In this document: positions 7,398 to 16,382 of the stretch, piece after piece | Layout: the number at the start of each line of letters is the position of its first letter | Position numbering within the stretch: the stretch's first letter is position 1 | Assembly: GCA_034429215.1 (NCBI GenBank) | Contig: DAOUGI010000127.1 | Coordinates: forward strand, 1 to 64,000 | Source: JAFGOG01 sp034429215 | GTDB taxonomy: Bacteria > Chloroflexota > Anaerolineae > JAAYZQ01 | Direction of reading: 5' to 3' | DNA length: 64,000 nucleotides | Program-made: the position numbers and the translations under genes | The notes under the pieces: generated by a model | Told to the model about the DNA's origin: nothing | The model's input: the letters and a program-made list of their open reading frames with translations, nothing else | Databases searched by the model: none

Positions 7398-10300
7398 ATG
7401 TCCATGACGAAACGCATCCCTTTCCGAAAGACCTGGATCGCCTGGCTGGGGATCATGATCCTGGCGCTGAGCGCCACGGCGCCGGCCGCGCTGGGCGCTG
7501 CGCCGACCAGGGTCGATCCAGACCTGCTGAATCAGTTGCAGGCCAAGCCGGGCCAGGCCTCTTTCCTGGTCCTGCTCAACGTCCAGGCTGACCTGTCGGG
7601 CGCCGAGGCGCTGCCCAGCCGAGCAGCGCGCGGCCAGTACGTCTACCAGGCGCTGCGGATGGTCGCCGAGCAGAGCCAGGCCGGTCTCCGGGCCGACCTG
7701 GAGGCGTGGGGCGTGCCATACCGCCCGTTCTTTATCGTCAACGCCATCCGGGTGACCGGCGACGAGGCGCTGGCCCTGCGGCTGGCCGCCCGCCCCGACG
7801 TGGCCCGTGTGGCGGCCGACCCCGAGTTCGAAGGGCTGGACGATCCGCCGGACGGTCCTGCCGGACCGGCGGCGATCGACGCGGTAGAGTGGAACATCGC
7901 CCGGACCAACGCCGACGATGTGTGGGCGCTGGGCTATACCGGCCAGAACATCGTCGTCGGTAGCTGCGACACCGGCGTGCAGTGGGGCCACCCGGCGCTG
8001 GTCAACCAGTACCGGCCCTGGATCGCCGGCGCGCCCACCCGCCACGACTATAACTGGTACGACGCCTCCGGCCAGTACGGCGAGCCGACCGACACCAACG
8101 GCCACGGCACCCACACCACCGGCACCATGGTCGGCGACGACGGGGCCGGCAACCAGATCGGCATGGCCCCCGGCGCGCAGTGGATCGCCTGCATGGCCAA
8201 CCCGGGCGGGCTGTGGAAAGCGTCCAACTACCTGGGGTGCTGGGAGTGGTTCCTGGCCCCCACCAAGCTGGACGGCACCGACCCGCGGCCTGATCTGGCG
8301 CCGCACGTGATCAACAACTCCTGGTCATGCCCCGGCGGTGAGGGCTGCGACCCAGACACGCTGCGCGGCGCGGCCCAGGCCCTGTACGCGGCGGGCATCG
8401 CCATCGCCAAATCGGGCGGCAACAGCGGATCGTCCTGCTCCACCATCACCAACCCCGGCCAGTACCCGGAGCTGCTGGCCACGGCGGCCTTTGCCAGCGG
8501 CGATACCATCGCCAGCTTTTCCAGCCGCGGCCCGGTGGTTTATGAGAGTGAGACCCGGATCAAGCCGGATATCGCGGCGCCGGGAGTGGGCATCCGCTCG
8601 TCGGTGCCGGGGGGAGGCTACAGCTCGCTACAGGGGACGTCGATGGCTGCGCCGCACACCGCCGGGCTGATCGCCCTGCTCTGGTCGGCCAACCCGGACC
8701 TGATCGGTGACCTGGCGACCACCTACCAGATCGTCGAGTCGAGCGCCCAGCCCAAGATAGACCTGCAGTGCGCGCCCAACCTGCCGGGCGGCCGGCCCAA
8801 CAATGTGTGGGGGTGGGGGATCATCGACGCGCTGGCCGCGGTGCAGGCGGCGAACGACGCCGGCCTGGGCGCCCTGAGCGGCTATGTGTTTGCCAATATT
8901 GGCCGGTTGCTCCCTCTGCCGCTCCCGAACGCCGAGCTGGCCATCGTCCAGGCGAACAACAGCCTGGAACGGCAGGCGACCACCGACCAGGACGGCTATT
9001 ACCAAGCGACACTCCTGGCGGCGACCTATGACGTGACCGCCACCCTGTACGGCTGGCTGCCTGAGGTGATCACCGGAGTCGTCGTGCCCAGCGGTACGGT
9101 GACGACGCTCGACCTAATGCTCGACATGGCTCCGGCGTGGACCCTGTCGGGCCAGGTGACCGATCAGAACAGCGGCGCGCCTGTCCCGGCCACGCTCACC
9201 CTGTTGGGCACGCCGGTCACAATCGCGTCTGACCCGGCCAGCGGCGAGTACAGCGCCCAGGTGGCACAGGGCAGCTACACGCTGCGGGCCAGCAGCCCGG
9301 GCTATGTGTCCCAGGAGCGGGCGATCGACGTGCAGGGCGACACCACCGAAGATTTCGCTTTGGCGCCCGAGGCGACTTATTTGGTGCGCGACAACAGGGG
9401 ACCGTGCGGCCCGGCGTTTGACTGGATCGAGCTCCAAGCCACCGGCACGCCGCGCAGCCTGGCCGACGACAGCAACATAGGCGTTTCGTTCGGCGGGCCT
9501 ATGTTCAATTTTTACGGCACCGCCTATCCGGGGGTGTTCGTCGGCTCCAACGGCTATGTCACCTTTGGGACCGGCTCCAGCTATCCGGGCGGCAACACCA
9601 TCCCCTCTACCTTTCTGCCCAACAACGCCGTCTATGCTTTCTGGGATGACCTGAACCCGGCCGGCATGACCCAGGGGACGGTTTATACCCAGATGGTGGA
9701 CGATCACCTGTTCGTCGTCGAGTTCTACCAGGTGCAGCACTATCCCAGCGGCAGCCCGGAGACGTTTGAGATCATCCTCGACCTGGACAGCGGCGCCATC
9801 CTGCTGCAATACCTGGACGTGACCGACACGCACTGGACCAGCGTGGGAGTCGAGAACAGCACCGGCACGTCGGGCATCGCCTACGGCTTTCATGATCCGG
9901 CCGTGCCGGCCGACGGGCTGGCGGTGGCCCTTTATCCGCTGACCGGCGCGCACCCGGTTGAGCAGGGGCCGGGGATACTGGCGGGGACGGTGACGGCGCT
10001 GCCCGGCGGACAGGGGATCGGCGGCGCGCAGGTGGCGGCCGAAGGGACGATCGACGGCCAGGTAGCGATCTTGATCGCCGATGCGGCCGGCGCCTACTCG
10101 GGCACGCTGTGCGCCGACCGGTATAGCCTGACGGCCAGCGCACCCGGTTACCGGCCGGGCGAGGCAGATCCGGTGATCGTCATGAGCGGCACCGTGACGA
10201 CACAGGATTTCGTCCTGGAGCGCACGGAGGCCGACCTGTGGCTGACCAAAAGCGGGCCGGCGGCGGCGGCGCCCGGTGGGGTGCTGACCTACACCCTGTC

Positions 10301-10643
10301 GTTCGGCTCGAACGGGCCGGACGCGGCGCCCAGCAGCCAGGTGAGCGACGTGCTCCCCGCCGAGGTGACCTGGATCCGCGGCGGAACCTACGATCCGGGC
10401 ACGCACACAGTGAGCCTGTACTGGTTCGACGTCGGGCCGGGCCAGAGCGCGACGCTGGACGTGGTCGTGCAGGTGGCGCCCGACGTCACGGCGACGCAGG
10501 TGTGCAACGTCGCCGAGTTCCAGGCGCTGTGGGACAGCGCGCCGCTCGATCCGAACCCGGAGAACAACAGGGGCAACGCGTGCATGCGCACGGGATCCTT
10601 GTATTATGTCTATCTGCCGGTCGTCGTGAAGAACGCCCCCTGA
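7398..10643 (+). CDS. Second secreted subtilisin-like protease (S8), paralogue of the first, with DUF11 domain and C-terminal tail
   Basis: The product is 1081 residues from ATG 7398 (GGAGGA at 7389-7394; the same spacing as the first protease). A signal peptide precedes an inhibitor-like prodomain. The S8 core has Asp191 (C-D-T-G-V-Q-W), His236 (N-G-H-G-T-H-T) and Ser415 (G-T-S-M-A-A-P-H). The order then follows the first protease: two regulatory-like beta domains, a NIDO-like region (G-S-N-G-Y-V-T-F-G, V-E-N-S-T-G-T) and another regulatory domain. In place of PKD it has a DUF11 domain (L-T-Y-T-L-S-F-G-S-N-G-P-D-A-A, about 960-1060). It ends Y-Y-V-Y-L-P-V-V-V-K-N-A-P. The role is extracellular proteolysis. 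The two genes are a tandem duplication that diverged at the C-terminal module. Confidence 0.93.
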   Translation: MSMTKRIPFRKTWIAWLGIMILALSATAPAALGAAPTRVDPDLLNQLQAKPGQASFLVLLNVQADLSGAEALPSRAARGQYVYQALRMVAEQSQAGLRADLEAWGVPYRPFFIVNAIRVTGDEALALRLAARPDVARVAADPEFEGLDDPPDGPAGPAAIDAVEWNIARTNADDVWALGYTGQNIVVGSCDTGVQWGHPALVNQYRPWIAGAPTRHDYNWYDASGQYGEPTDTNGHGTHTTGTMVGDDGAGNQIGMAPGAQWIACMANPGGLWKASNYLGCWEWFLAPTKLDGTDPRPDLAPHVINNSWSCPGGEGCDPDTLRGAAQALYAAGIAIAKSGGNSGSSCSTITNPGQYPELLATAAFASGDTIASFSSRGPVVYESETRIKPDIAAPGVGIRSSVPGGGYSSLQGTSMAAPHTAGLIALLWSANPDLIGDLATTYQIVESSAQPKIDLQCAPNLPGGRPNNVWGWGIIDALAAVQAANDAGLGALSGYVFANIGRLLPLPLPNAELAIVQANNSLERQATTDQDGYYQATLLAATYDVTATLYGWLPEVITGVVVPSGTVTTLDLMLDMAPAWTLSGQVTDQNSGAPVPATLTLLGTPVTIASDPASGEYSAQVAQGSYTLRASSPGYVSQERAIDVQGDTTEDFALAPEATYLVRDNRGPCGPAFDWIELQATGTPRSLADDSNIGVSFGGPMFNFYGTAYPGVFVGSNGYVTFGTGSSYPGGNTIPSTFLPNNAVYAFWDDLNPAGMTQGTVYTQMVDDHLFVVEFYQVQHYPSGSPETFEIILDLDSGAILLQYLDVTDTHWTSVGVENSTGTSGIAYGFHDPAVPADGLAVALYPLTGAHPVEQGPGILAGTVTALPGGQGIGGAQVAAEGTIDGQVAILIADAAGAYSGTLCADRYSLTASAPGYRPGEADPVIVMSGTVTTQDFVLERTEADLWLTKSGPAAAAPGGVLTYTLSFGSNGPDAAPSSQVSDVLPAEVTWIRGGTYDPGTHTVSLYWFDVGPGQSATLDVVVQVAPDVTATQVCNVAEFQALWDSAPLDPNPENNRGNACMRTGSLYYVYLPVVVKNAP

Positions 10644-10655
10644 ACAAGCCCGGAA

Positions 10656-10693
10656 GGCCGGAAGGCTGCGGGGCAGCCTTCCGGCCTTTCTTT
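10656..10693 (+). terminator. Rho-independent terminator after the second subtilase
   Basis: A perfect 14-bp stem GGCCGGAAGGCTGC (10656-10669) / GCAGCCTTCCGGCC (10673-10686) with a 3-base loop is followed by TTTCTTTC. It lies 12 bp after the stop. Confidence 0.88.
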
Positions 10694-10709
10694 CGCCCGC
10701 AGCACGCAA

Positions 10710-10738
10710 TTGACAGCGACCCCAAGCTAGAGTAGAAT
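10710..10738 (+). promoter_or_regulatory. Predicted promoter of the TPT-linker lipoprotein gene
   Basis: Consensus TTGACA at 10710-10715, a 17-bp spacer, and TAGAAT at 10733-10738. It is followed about 75 bases later by GAGAGGA and the GTG start at 10814. Confidence 0.75.
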
Positions 10739-10813
10739 AACCAACTGAGGGGAACGGGCCGAAATCCGGGGAGCGGCCGTGCCGGCAATATCTGACGAGA
10801 GGACAACTAGCCT

Positions 10814-11572
10814 GTGACGAACCGAAAGTACATCGTGGCCGGGCTGAGCGCCCTGCTGGTGGTGTTCCTGCTGGGCTGTACCATGGGCAGGGGCGGGGTG
10901 GGCCAGGTGACGCCGACGCCCACCAAGACGCCGCGCCCGGTCTTAACCGCGACCCATACGCCGACCGTGACGCCGCTGCCGACCGATACTCCCACCTCTG
11001 CGCCGACCGACACCCCTGTGCCGCCGACCGAGACACCGCTCCCGCCGAGCGAGACGCCGGTCACGGCGCCGCCCACAGATACCCAGGCGCCGCCGACCGA
11101 GACACCGGCGCCGCCCACCAACACCCCACAGCCGGCCGCGACCAAGACGCCGGCCCCGCCGACAAATACACCGGCGCCCAAGGTCGATTTTCGCGTGGTA
11201 GAGCAAAAGCTCGTACCCAAGAAGCTGAACGAGGCCGGGCTGCACTCGCTCTTTATCCGGGTGATCGACGCCGCCGGCAATCCTCTCCATGGGATCACGC
11301 TGTGGGATCCAACCCACCCCGATCAACTGGCGGTGACCGGCGACAAGCCGGATCCATACAGCGCCGAGTATCAATTGTGGAGCCTCGACGCCTACTATCT
11401 GGAGGTCAAAGATTCCAAGAGCGAAAAGACCAAGGCGTTGAGCACAGACCGGCCCAAGATCACGAACCAGGACCTGATCGAAGCGGGCTATTGTGTCGAC
11501 AACCAGGATTGCGATCAGAATGTGCACAGCATGCACTTTTCCTGGTATGTGACCTTTCAGCGGACACGGTAG
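10814..11572 (+). CDS. Lipoprotein with a long Thr/Pro linker
   Basis: The product is 252 residues from GTG 10814. The N-terminal hydrophobic segment ends in the lipobox L-L-G-C (Cys22), so the protein is probably lipid-anchored on the outer face of the membrane. Residues about 32-125 are a T-P-T/P-P-T-E-T-P linker, typical of surface-exposed Chloroflexota proteins. A compact C-terminal domain (about 125-252) has F-R-V-V-E-Q-K-L-V-P, I-R-V-I-D-A-A-G-N-P-L-H-G-I-T, and two Cys in Y-C-V-D-N-Q-D-C that may form a disulfide. I do not recognise this domain; it looks like a small beta fold. The next gene begins 2 bp after its stop, so they share a transcript. Confidence 0.8.
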   Translation: MTNRKYIVAGLSALLVVFLLGCTMGRGGVGQVTPTPTKTPRPVLTATHTPTVTPLPTDTPTSAPTDTPVPPTETPLPPSETPVTAPPTDTQAPPTETPAPPTNTPQPAATKTPAPPTNTPAPKVDFRVVEQKLVPKKLNEAGLHSLFIRVIDAAGNPLHGITLWDPTHPDQLAVTGDKPDPYSAEYQLWSLDAYYLEVKDSKSEKTKALSTDRPKITNQDLIEAGYCVDNQDCDQNVHSMHFSWYVTFQRTR

Positions 11573-11574
11573 CG

Positions 11575-12456
11575 ATGGACGGCGAGCTGATCATCCGCCG
11601 GGCGCGGGCCGACGACCGGCCGGCGGTGGAGCGGATCTGCGCCCACACCTGGGATGACGGCGACTATATCCCCGAGGTGTGGGACGAATGGCTGGCCGAC
11701 CCGCGAGCCGTCATGCAGATCGGCGAGGTGGACGGCCAGGTGGTGGCCTTGAACCGGGTCGTCTTTCAGTCGCCCGATCAGGTCTGGTTTGAAGGGATGC
11801 GGGTGGACCCGGAGCGCCGCCGAGAGGGGATCGGCTGGAAGTTCATGGAGCACGACTTGGCCTACGCTCGCGAGCGCGGGGCGAAGGTGGTTCGATTGGC
11901 CACCAGCCATTCCAATACGGCCGTCCACACCATGGTCGCCCGGGTGGGCATGGCGCGCATTGGCGCTGCGGCGCTGCTGACCGCCGAGGCGATGCCCGGC
12001 GGCCCACTGCCGGCGATCCTGGGACCGGAGCATGCCGGCCGGGTAGAGGCTTTTCTGCAGCGCAGCTCTGTGCTGGCCCATATGCACGGCATGTACGACT
12101 GTGGCTGGGCCTGGCAGGCCCTGTCGGCGGAGCGGGTGGCCGAGATGCTGGCCGCCGGGCAGATGGCGGCCGTCCTTACGCCGGAAGGGGAACCGGCTGC
12201 GCTGGCGGTGGTAGTGACCAGTTTGGAGGGAGGCGAGATGTGGGCCGGCTATGCCGACGGCCAGCCTGAGGCGGTGACGGCGCTGGCCGCGGCCCTGCGG
12301 GCGCAGGCCGCCCGGCTGGGCAGGCCGCGGGTCGAAGCGATGCTGCCCGACCTGCCATGGCTGCGCGAGGCGTTTCGGGCGGCCGGCTATGACCAGGGTA
12401 GCTGGAAAGGCGAGCTGTGGATCTTTGAGCGGCGACTGGACGAGGACAGAGCATAG
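11575..12456 (+). CDS. GNAT family acetyltransferase with a second GNAT-like half
   Basis: The product is 293 residues from ATG 11575; the open frame runs further upstream only as a shadow of the lipoprotein. The N-terminal half is a clear GNAT domain: I-I-R-R-A-R-A-D-D at the start, then V-D-P-E-R-R-R-E-G-I-G-W-K-F-M, the acetyl-CoA loop near residues 82-95. The C-terminal half (about 160-290) contains A-V-V-V-T-S-L-E-G-G-E-M-W-A-G-Y and a P-W-L-R-E-A-F-R-A-A-G-Y ending, like a second GNAT fold lacking an obvious CoA loop. The substrate is unknown. It is cytosolic, and 4 bp separate it from the next gene. Confidence 0.8.
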   Translation: MDGELIIRRARADDRPAVERICAHTWDDGDYIPEVWDEWLADPRAVMQIGEVDGQVVALNRVVFQSPDQVWFEGMRVDPERRREGIGWKFMEHDLAYARERGAKVVRLATSHSNTAVHTMVARVGMARIGAAALLTAEAMPGGPLPAILGPEHAGRVEAFLQRSSVLAHMHGMYDCGWAWQALSAERVAEMLAAGQMAAVLTPEGEPAALAVVVTSLEGGEMWAGYADGQPEAVTALAAALRAQAARLGRPRVEAMLPDLPWLREAFRAAGYDQGSWKGELWIFERRLDEDRA

Positions 12457-12460
12457 GCCG

Positions 12461-14065
12461 ATGAAACGAAGGTGGATCTGGCTGTTGGGGCTGGTGCTGC
12501 TGGTCGGGCTGCTAGGAGGCGCGGCAGTCGCCACGCGGCCGGTGTGGTCGGAGCTGCTGTTTAACGTGACCGGCGAAGATTCGCTGCCCGGCCAGGTGCG
12601 AGGCGGGCTGGAATGGCTGGGCAACCTGACCCGGCCCCAGCCCGACACGGCCGACTCCGTGCCGGTGGCCAACGCCGGCATGAACCCGTTTGGCATCAAC
12701 ACCTTCCTGGAGCAGGAGGTCGAGCCGGAAAAGCGGGAGCGGGCCGTGCAGATGATCGCCGACGCCGGCTTTCACTGGATACGGCAAGAGTTCCCCTGGG
12801 AGGACATCGAGATCCACGGCAAGGGCGATTTTGAGGACCGGCGGCACGAGCCGTACCGCTCGGCCTGGGACAAGTACGACCAGATCGTGGACGTGACCGG
12901 AGACTATGGGCTGGAGATCATCGCCCGGCTGAGCAATCCGCCAGAGTGGAGCCGCGCCAAGGGCGCGGACGCCGGCACCTTTGCCCCGCCCGACAACCTG
13001 AAAGATTACGGCGATTTCGTCGAGGCGGTGGTCAACCGCTACCGGGGCCGCATCCGCTATTACCAGGTGTGGAACGAGCCAAACATCTATCCCGAATGGG
13101 GCGAACAGGCGGTGAGCCCTGAAGCATACGCCGAGCTGCTCAAGGTGGCCTACACTCGCATCAAGGCCGCCTGTCCCGAGTGCGTGGTGATCTCGGGCGC
13201 GCTGGCCCAGACAATCCCGCTCGGGCCGCGGGACCTGAACGATTTCATTTTCCTGCAGCGGATGTACGACGCCGGCGCGGGCAGCTATTTCGACGTGCTG
13301 GCCATGCAGGACTATGGCCTGTGGTCGGGCCCCACCGACCGGCGGATGCGGCCGCGGGTGCTCAACTTTTCCCGGCCGGAATATCTGCGCGAGATCATGG
13401 TCAAGAACGGCGACGCGGCCAAGTCGATCTGGATCACCGAGATGAACTGGAACGCGCCGCCGGCCGACCTGCCTGACAAGCGGTTCGGGTTCGTCACGCC
13501 CGAGGAGCAGGCGCGCAACGCCGTGCTCGCCTACCAGCGCATCCAACAGGAATGGCCGTGGGTGGGGGTGGTCAACTTTTGGTTCTTCAAACGGGCCACC
13601 GACCAGGAGAAGGACCAATCGTGGTACTATTTCCGCATGGTCGAGCCCGATTTCACCCCCCTGCCGGTGTACGACGCGCTGAAAGCATACACCCACAGCG
13701 ACGAGGCGCGAACGATCTTCCCCGGCGTGCACCAGGAGGACCACTGGCTGTTGTCCTATGGGGGCGATTGGGAGACGCGCACAGATGGGGCAGGGGCGGC
13801 AGGAACGGCCGATTACCGCGTGAGCAGCGACCCACAGGCCAGCCTGAGCTTGACGTTCGAAGGCAAGGAGCTGTGGCTGCGGGCAGGTCCGGGCGCGGCG
13901 GGGACCCTGCACTATTCGATCGACGGCGCAGCCGAACAGCCGGCCTCCTTCACGCCCGGCGAACAGATCCGCTTGGCCGGCGGACTGTCTGAAGGACGGC
14001 ACACGATCGCCATCCGCCCCGGCGACGGCCTTTTCAGCATCGACAGCCTGACTGTCGGCAATTAG
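12461..14065 (+). CDS. Membrane-anchored GH-A clan glycoside hydrolase-like protein (GH39-like)
   Basis: The product is 534 residues from ATG 12461, with an uncleaved signal anchor at residues 5-25. Residues about 75-420 form a TIM-barrel-like domain. Its W-N-E-P-N motif carries the likely acid/base Glu206, and I-T-E-M-N-W-N the likely nucleophile Glu327, the spacing expected for clan GH-A retaining enzymes. W-I-R-Q-E-F-P-W-E (about 107) and W-F-F-K-R-A-T (about 373) also fit. A C-terminal beta module (about 440-534) resembles a carbohydrate-binding or S-layer-attached domain. It is expected to cleave surface or extracellular glycan. It is followed 12 bp later by a GT-C glycosyltransferase. 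Confidence 0.8.
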   Translation: MKRRWIWLLGLVLLVGLLGGAAVATRPVWSELLFNVTGEDSLPGQVRGGLEWLGNLTRPQPDTADSVPVANAGMNPFGINTFLEQEVEPEKRERAVQMIADAGFHWIRQEFPWEDIEIHGKGDFEDRRHEPYRSAWDKYDQIVDVTGDYGLEIIARLSNPPEWSRAKGADAGTFAPPDNLKDYGDFVEAVVNRYRGRIRYYQVWNEPNIYPEWGEQAVSPEAYAELLKVAYTRIKAACPECVVISGALAQTIPLGPRDLNDFIFLQRMYDAGAGSYFDVLAMQDYGLWSGPTDRRMRPRVLNFSRPEYLREIMVKNGDAAKSIWITEMNWNAPPADLPDKRFGFVTPEEQARNAVLAYQRIQQEWPWVGVVNFWFFKRATDQEKDQSWYYFRMVEPDFTPLPVYDALKAYTHSDEARTIFPGVHQEDHWLLSYGGDWETRTDGAGAAGTADYRVSSDPQASLSLTFEGKELWLRAGPGAAGTLHYSIDGAAEQPASFTPGEQIRLAGGLSEGRHTIAIRPGDGLFSIDSLTVGN

Positions 14066-14077
14066 GCGGCGTGCTCC

Positions 14078-16381
14078 GTGAACCGCAGCAATTTGCGCTC
14101 CGGCATCCTCCTTGGTGCGATCCTGCTGCTGGCCCTCGGCCTGCGCCTCTACCGCCTGGACGCGCCCAGCCTGTGGAACGACGAGGGGACCAGCGTGGCG
14201 GTGGCGCAGCGCGACCTGGCGACGATCGCTCGCGACGCGGCCAACGACATTCACCCGCCGCTCTACTACTGGCTGCTGCACGGCTGGGTGCGGCTGCTCG
14301 GCACGGGGGAAGCGGCGGTCCGCTCGCTGTCGGCGCTGTTGGGGGTGGCGTTGGTGGCGATTATCTACGCCCTGGGCCGGCAGCTACGATCCAAGAAGGA
14401 AGCATGGATCGGCCTGCTGGCTGCATACCTGGCCGCGGTCAACCCCTTCCAGATCTACTATTCCCAGGAAGCGCGGATGTACATGCTGGCTGCCGTGCTG
14501 GCTGCCGCGGCGGTGCTGGCCCTGATCCGGTTTGTGGAATCGAGGTCGGCGGCCGCCCTGGCTGCCCTTGTCGTGTTGGAGGCCGCCGGACTATACACCC
14601 ATTATTCGTTCGCCTTTGTCGTCGTGGCGGTAAATCTGGGCTACCTGCAGTCGCTGTGGCTCAGGCACGCCGACCGGGGCCAGGTGGTAGGCTGGATCGC
14701 GGCCCAGGTCGCCGTGGTGGCGCTGTACCTGCCCTGGCTGCCAACGGCGCTGCGGCAGGTGACGGGCTGGCCCGGCCCGGCACCACAAGCGTCCTTCTTC
14801 CAGGTCCTGTCCGATGTATGGCGATGGCTGGCGCTCGGGCCGACCGTCGAGACCGGGCGGGTGGCGGCGCCGCTGCTGGCGGCAGCGTTTCTGGCCGTTG
14901 CCGGGCTGTTCGAGTTGAGCAGAAAACAGACCTGGAAGCCTGCCCTGCTGCTCGTGTGGCTGGCCGTGCCGGTCGTCTCGATCCTGGCCTTGGGTCTGTA
15001 CCGGGAAGCCTATCTCAAATTCCTGCTGGTCGCCTCGCCGCCGGTCATGCTGCTCATGGCTGCCGGCACGGTGGGTCACGGCAAGCAGCCCGTGCGAACC
15101 ATCCTGCGCGTTATCCAGGCGCTCGCCCTTCTGCTGGTTGTGGCCGGCGCAGGCATGACCCTGCGGAATTATTATGTCGATCCCGCGTATGCCCGGGACA
15201 ACTATCGGGGCATCGCCGCCTACATCGAGGCGATCGAGCGGGCGGACGACGCGATCGTGCTGAATGCGCCGGGGCAGCAGGAGGTGTTTGGGTACTATTA
15301 TCACGGCGGCCAGCCGGTCTATCCCCTGCCGGCCAGCCGGCCGGCGGACCGGGCCGCCACCGAAGCGGCGCTGGCAGGTCTGGCCCGGCCGGGAGGGCGG
15401 GTGTTTTCCGTGCTGTGGGCGACCGGCGAGAGCGACCCGGATCAGGTCGTAGAGAGCTGGCTCGACCGGCAGGCCCACAAAGCGCTGGATGCCTGGTATG
15501 GCAACGTCCGGTTGGCGGTCTATGCCGTGCCCGGGCAGGTGGCCTCGGCGCCCGACCGCAGCCTGGAGGTGCTGCTGCGCAGCGCCGGATCTGGGGACGA
15601 GGTCCGCCTGGTGGGGTACAGCCTGTCGCAGGGGCGGCTGGCGGCCGGCGACATCGCGCCGCTCACCCTGTTCTGGCAGGCCGAGAGGACGCCGTCACGG
15701 CGTTACAAGCTGTTTGTGCACCTGCTGGATGCCGGGAACCAGATCGTAGGCCAGATCGATGCCGACATAGACCTGGGGCAGCCGGGCGAGCAGGCATCCG
15801 GCAACTTTGGGGTGCCGGTCCACCCGGCCACGCCGCCGGGGGAATACCGCGTCGAAGTGGGGATCTATGATGCGGACACAGGCGAGCGGTTGCTGGCGCC
15901 GGATGGTTCCAGCCAGGTGTGGCTGGAGCCGCTGGCCGTGGAGCGGCCTCTCGCGCCGGCGCCGCTGCTGGCCCTGGGCATGGAGCACAGCGACGGCGCT
16001 TCCTTTGGCGAGATCGCGCTGTTGGGCTATGATCAACACGAGCTGGGCTTGGCCCACCAGCCCGAGGCCGCGCTCCGGCCGGGGGATATCCTGCATGTCA
16101 ACCTGTACTGGCAGGCGAACGCCCGGCCGACCGGCGACTGGCAGATCGTCCTGGGCCTGGTGCGCGAGGACGGGCAGCGGGCCGTGGAGATCACCGCAGA
16201 ACCGGTGAGCGGCTATCCGACGAGCAGGTGGCAAGCAGGCGATCTTTGGCGCGGCCAGCTCAACCTGCCGCTGCCCGGCGACTTGGAGCCGGGGCGCTAC
16301 CGGCTTGAGGTGCAGCCGGTTATGCCCGACGGCCTCTCTGCCAAACCGTTCTCAACCGGTTACCTGAACGTCGGGCCGTGA
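14078..16381 (+). CDS. GT-C (ArnT/PMT-like, GT39/GT83 type) membrane glycosyltransferase
   Basis: The product is 767 residues from GTG 14078. After the first membrane helix comes D-A-P-S-L-W-N-D-E-G-T-S, with Asp35-Glu36 as the luminal catalytic/metal motif of GT-C enzymes. D-I-H-P-P-L-Y-Y-W-L-L-H near residue 60 is the second hallmark. About ten to eleven hydrophobic helices cover residues 9-370. The remainder (about 400-767) is soluble and extracytoplasmic, with two repeated beta modules (G-Y-S-L-S-Q-G-R and G-Y-D-Q-H-E-L-G, each followed by an L-x-W-Q-A segment). It would transfer a sugar from a polyprenyl-phosphate donor to an exported acceptor. It converges with the LysM gene, whose stop lies 1 bp away. 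Confidence 0.85.
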   Translation: MNRSNLRSGILLGAILLLALGLRLYRLDAPSLWNDEGTSVAVAQRDLATIARDAANDIHPPLYYWLLHGWVRLLGTGEAAVRSLSALLGVALVAIIYALGRQLRSKKEAWIGLLAAYLAAVNPFQIYYSQEARMYMLAAVLAAAAVLALIRFVESRSAAALAALVVLEAAGLYTHYSFAFVVVAVNLGYLQSLWLRHADRGQVVGWIAAQVAVVALYLPWLPTALRQVTGWPGPAPQASFFQVLSDVWRWLALGPTVETGRVAAPLLAAAFLAVAGLFELSRKQTWKPALLLVWLAVPVVSILALGLYREAYLKFLLVASPPVMLLMAAGTVGHGKQPVRTILRVIQALALLLVVAGAGMTLRNYYVDPAYARDNYRGIAAYIEAIERADDAIVLNAPGQQEVFGYYYHGGQPVYPLPASRPADRAATEAALAGLARPGGRVFSVLWATGESDPDQVVESWLDRQAHKALDAWYGNVRLAVYAVPGQVASAPDRSLEVLLRSAGSGDEVRLVGYSLSQGRLAAGDIAPLTLFWQAERTPSRRYKLFVHLLDAGNQIVGQIDADIDLGQPGEQASGNFGVPVHPATPPGEYRVEVGIYDADTGERLLAPDGSSQVWLEPLAVERPLAPAPLLALGMEHSDGASFGEIALLGYDQHELGLAHQPEAALRPGDILHVNLYWQANARPTGDWQIVLGLVREDGQRAVEITAEPVSGYPTSRWQAGDLWRGQLNLPLPGDLEPGRYRLEVQPVMPDGLSAKPFSTGYLNVGP

Positions 16382-16382
16382 G

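Noticed and set aside
9114..11036. A 640-codon open frame on the minus strand
   Set aside because: It lies opposite the second subtilase and the lipoprotein, both with clear domains, and its translation (Arg/His/Gly-rich) shows no fold.
11302..11574. 5' extension of the double-GNAT frame
   Set aside because: It overlaps the lipoprotein gene out of frame; the GNAT domain starts right after ATG 11575.
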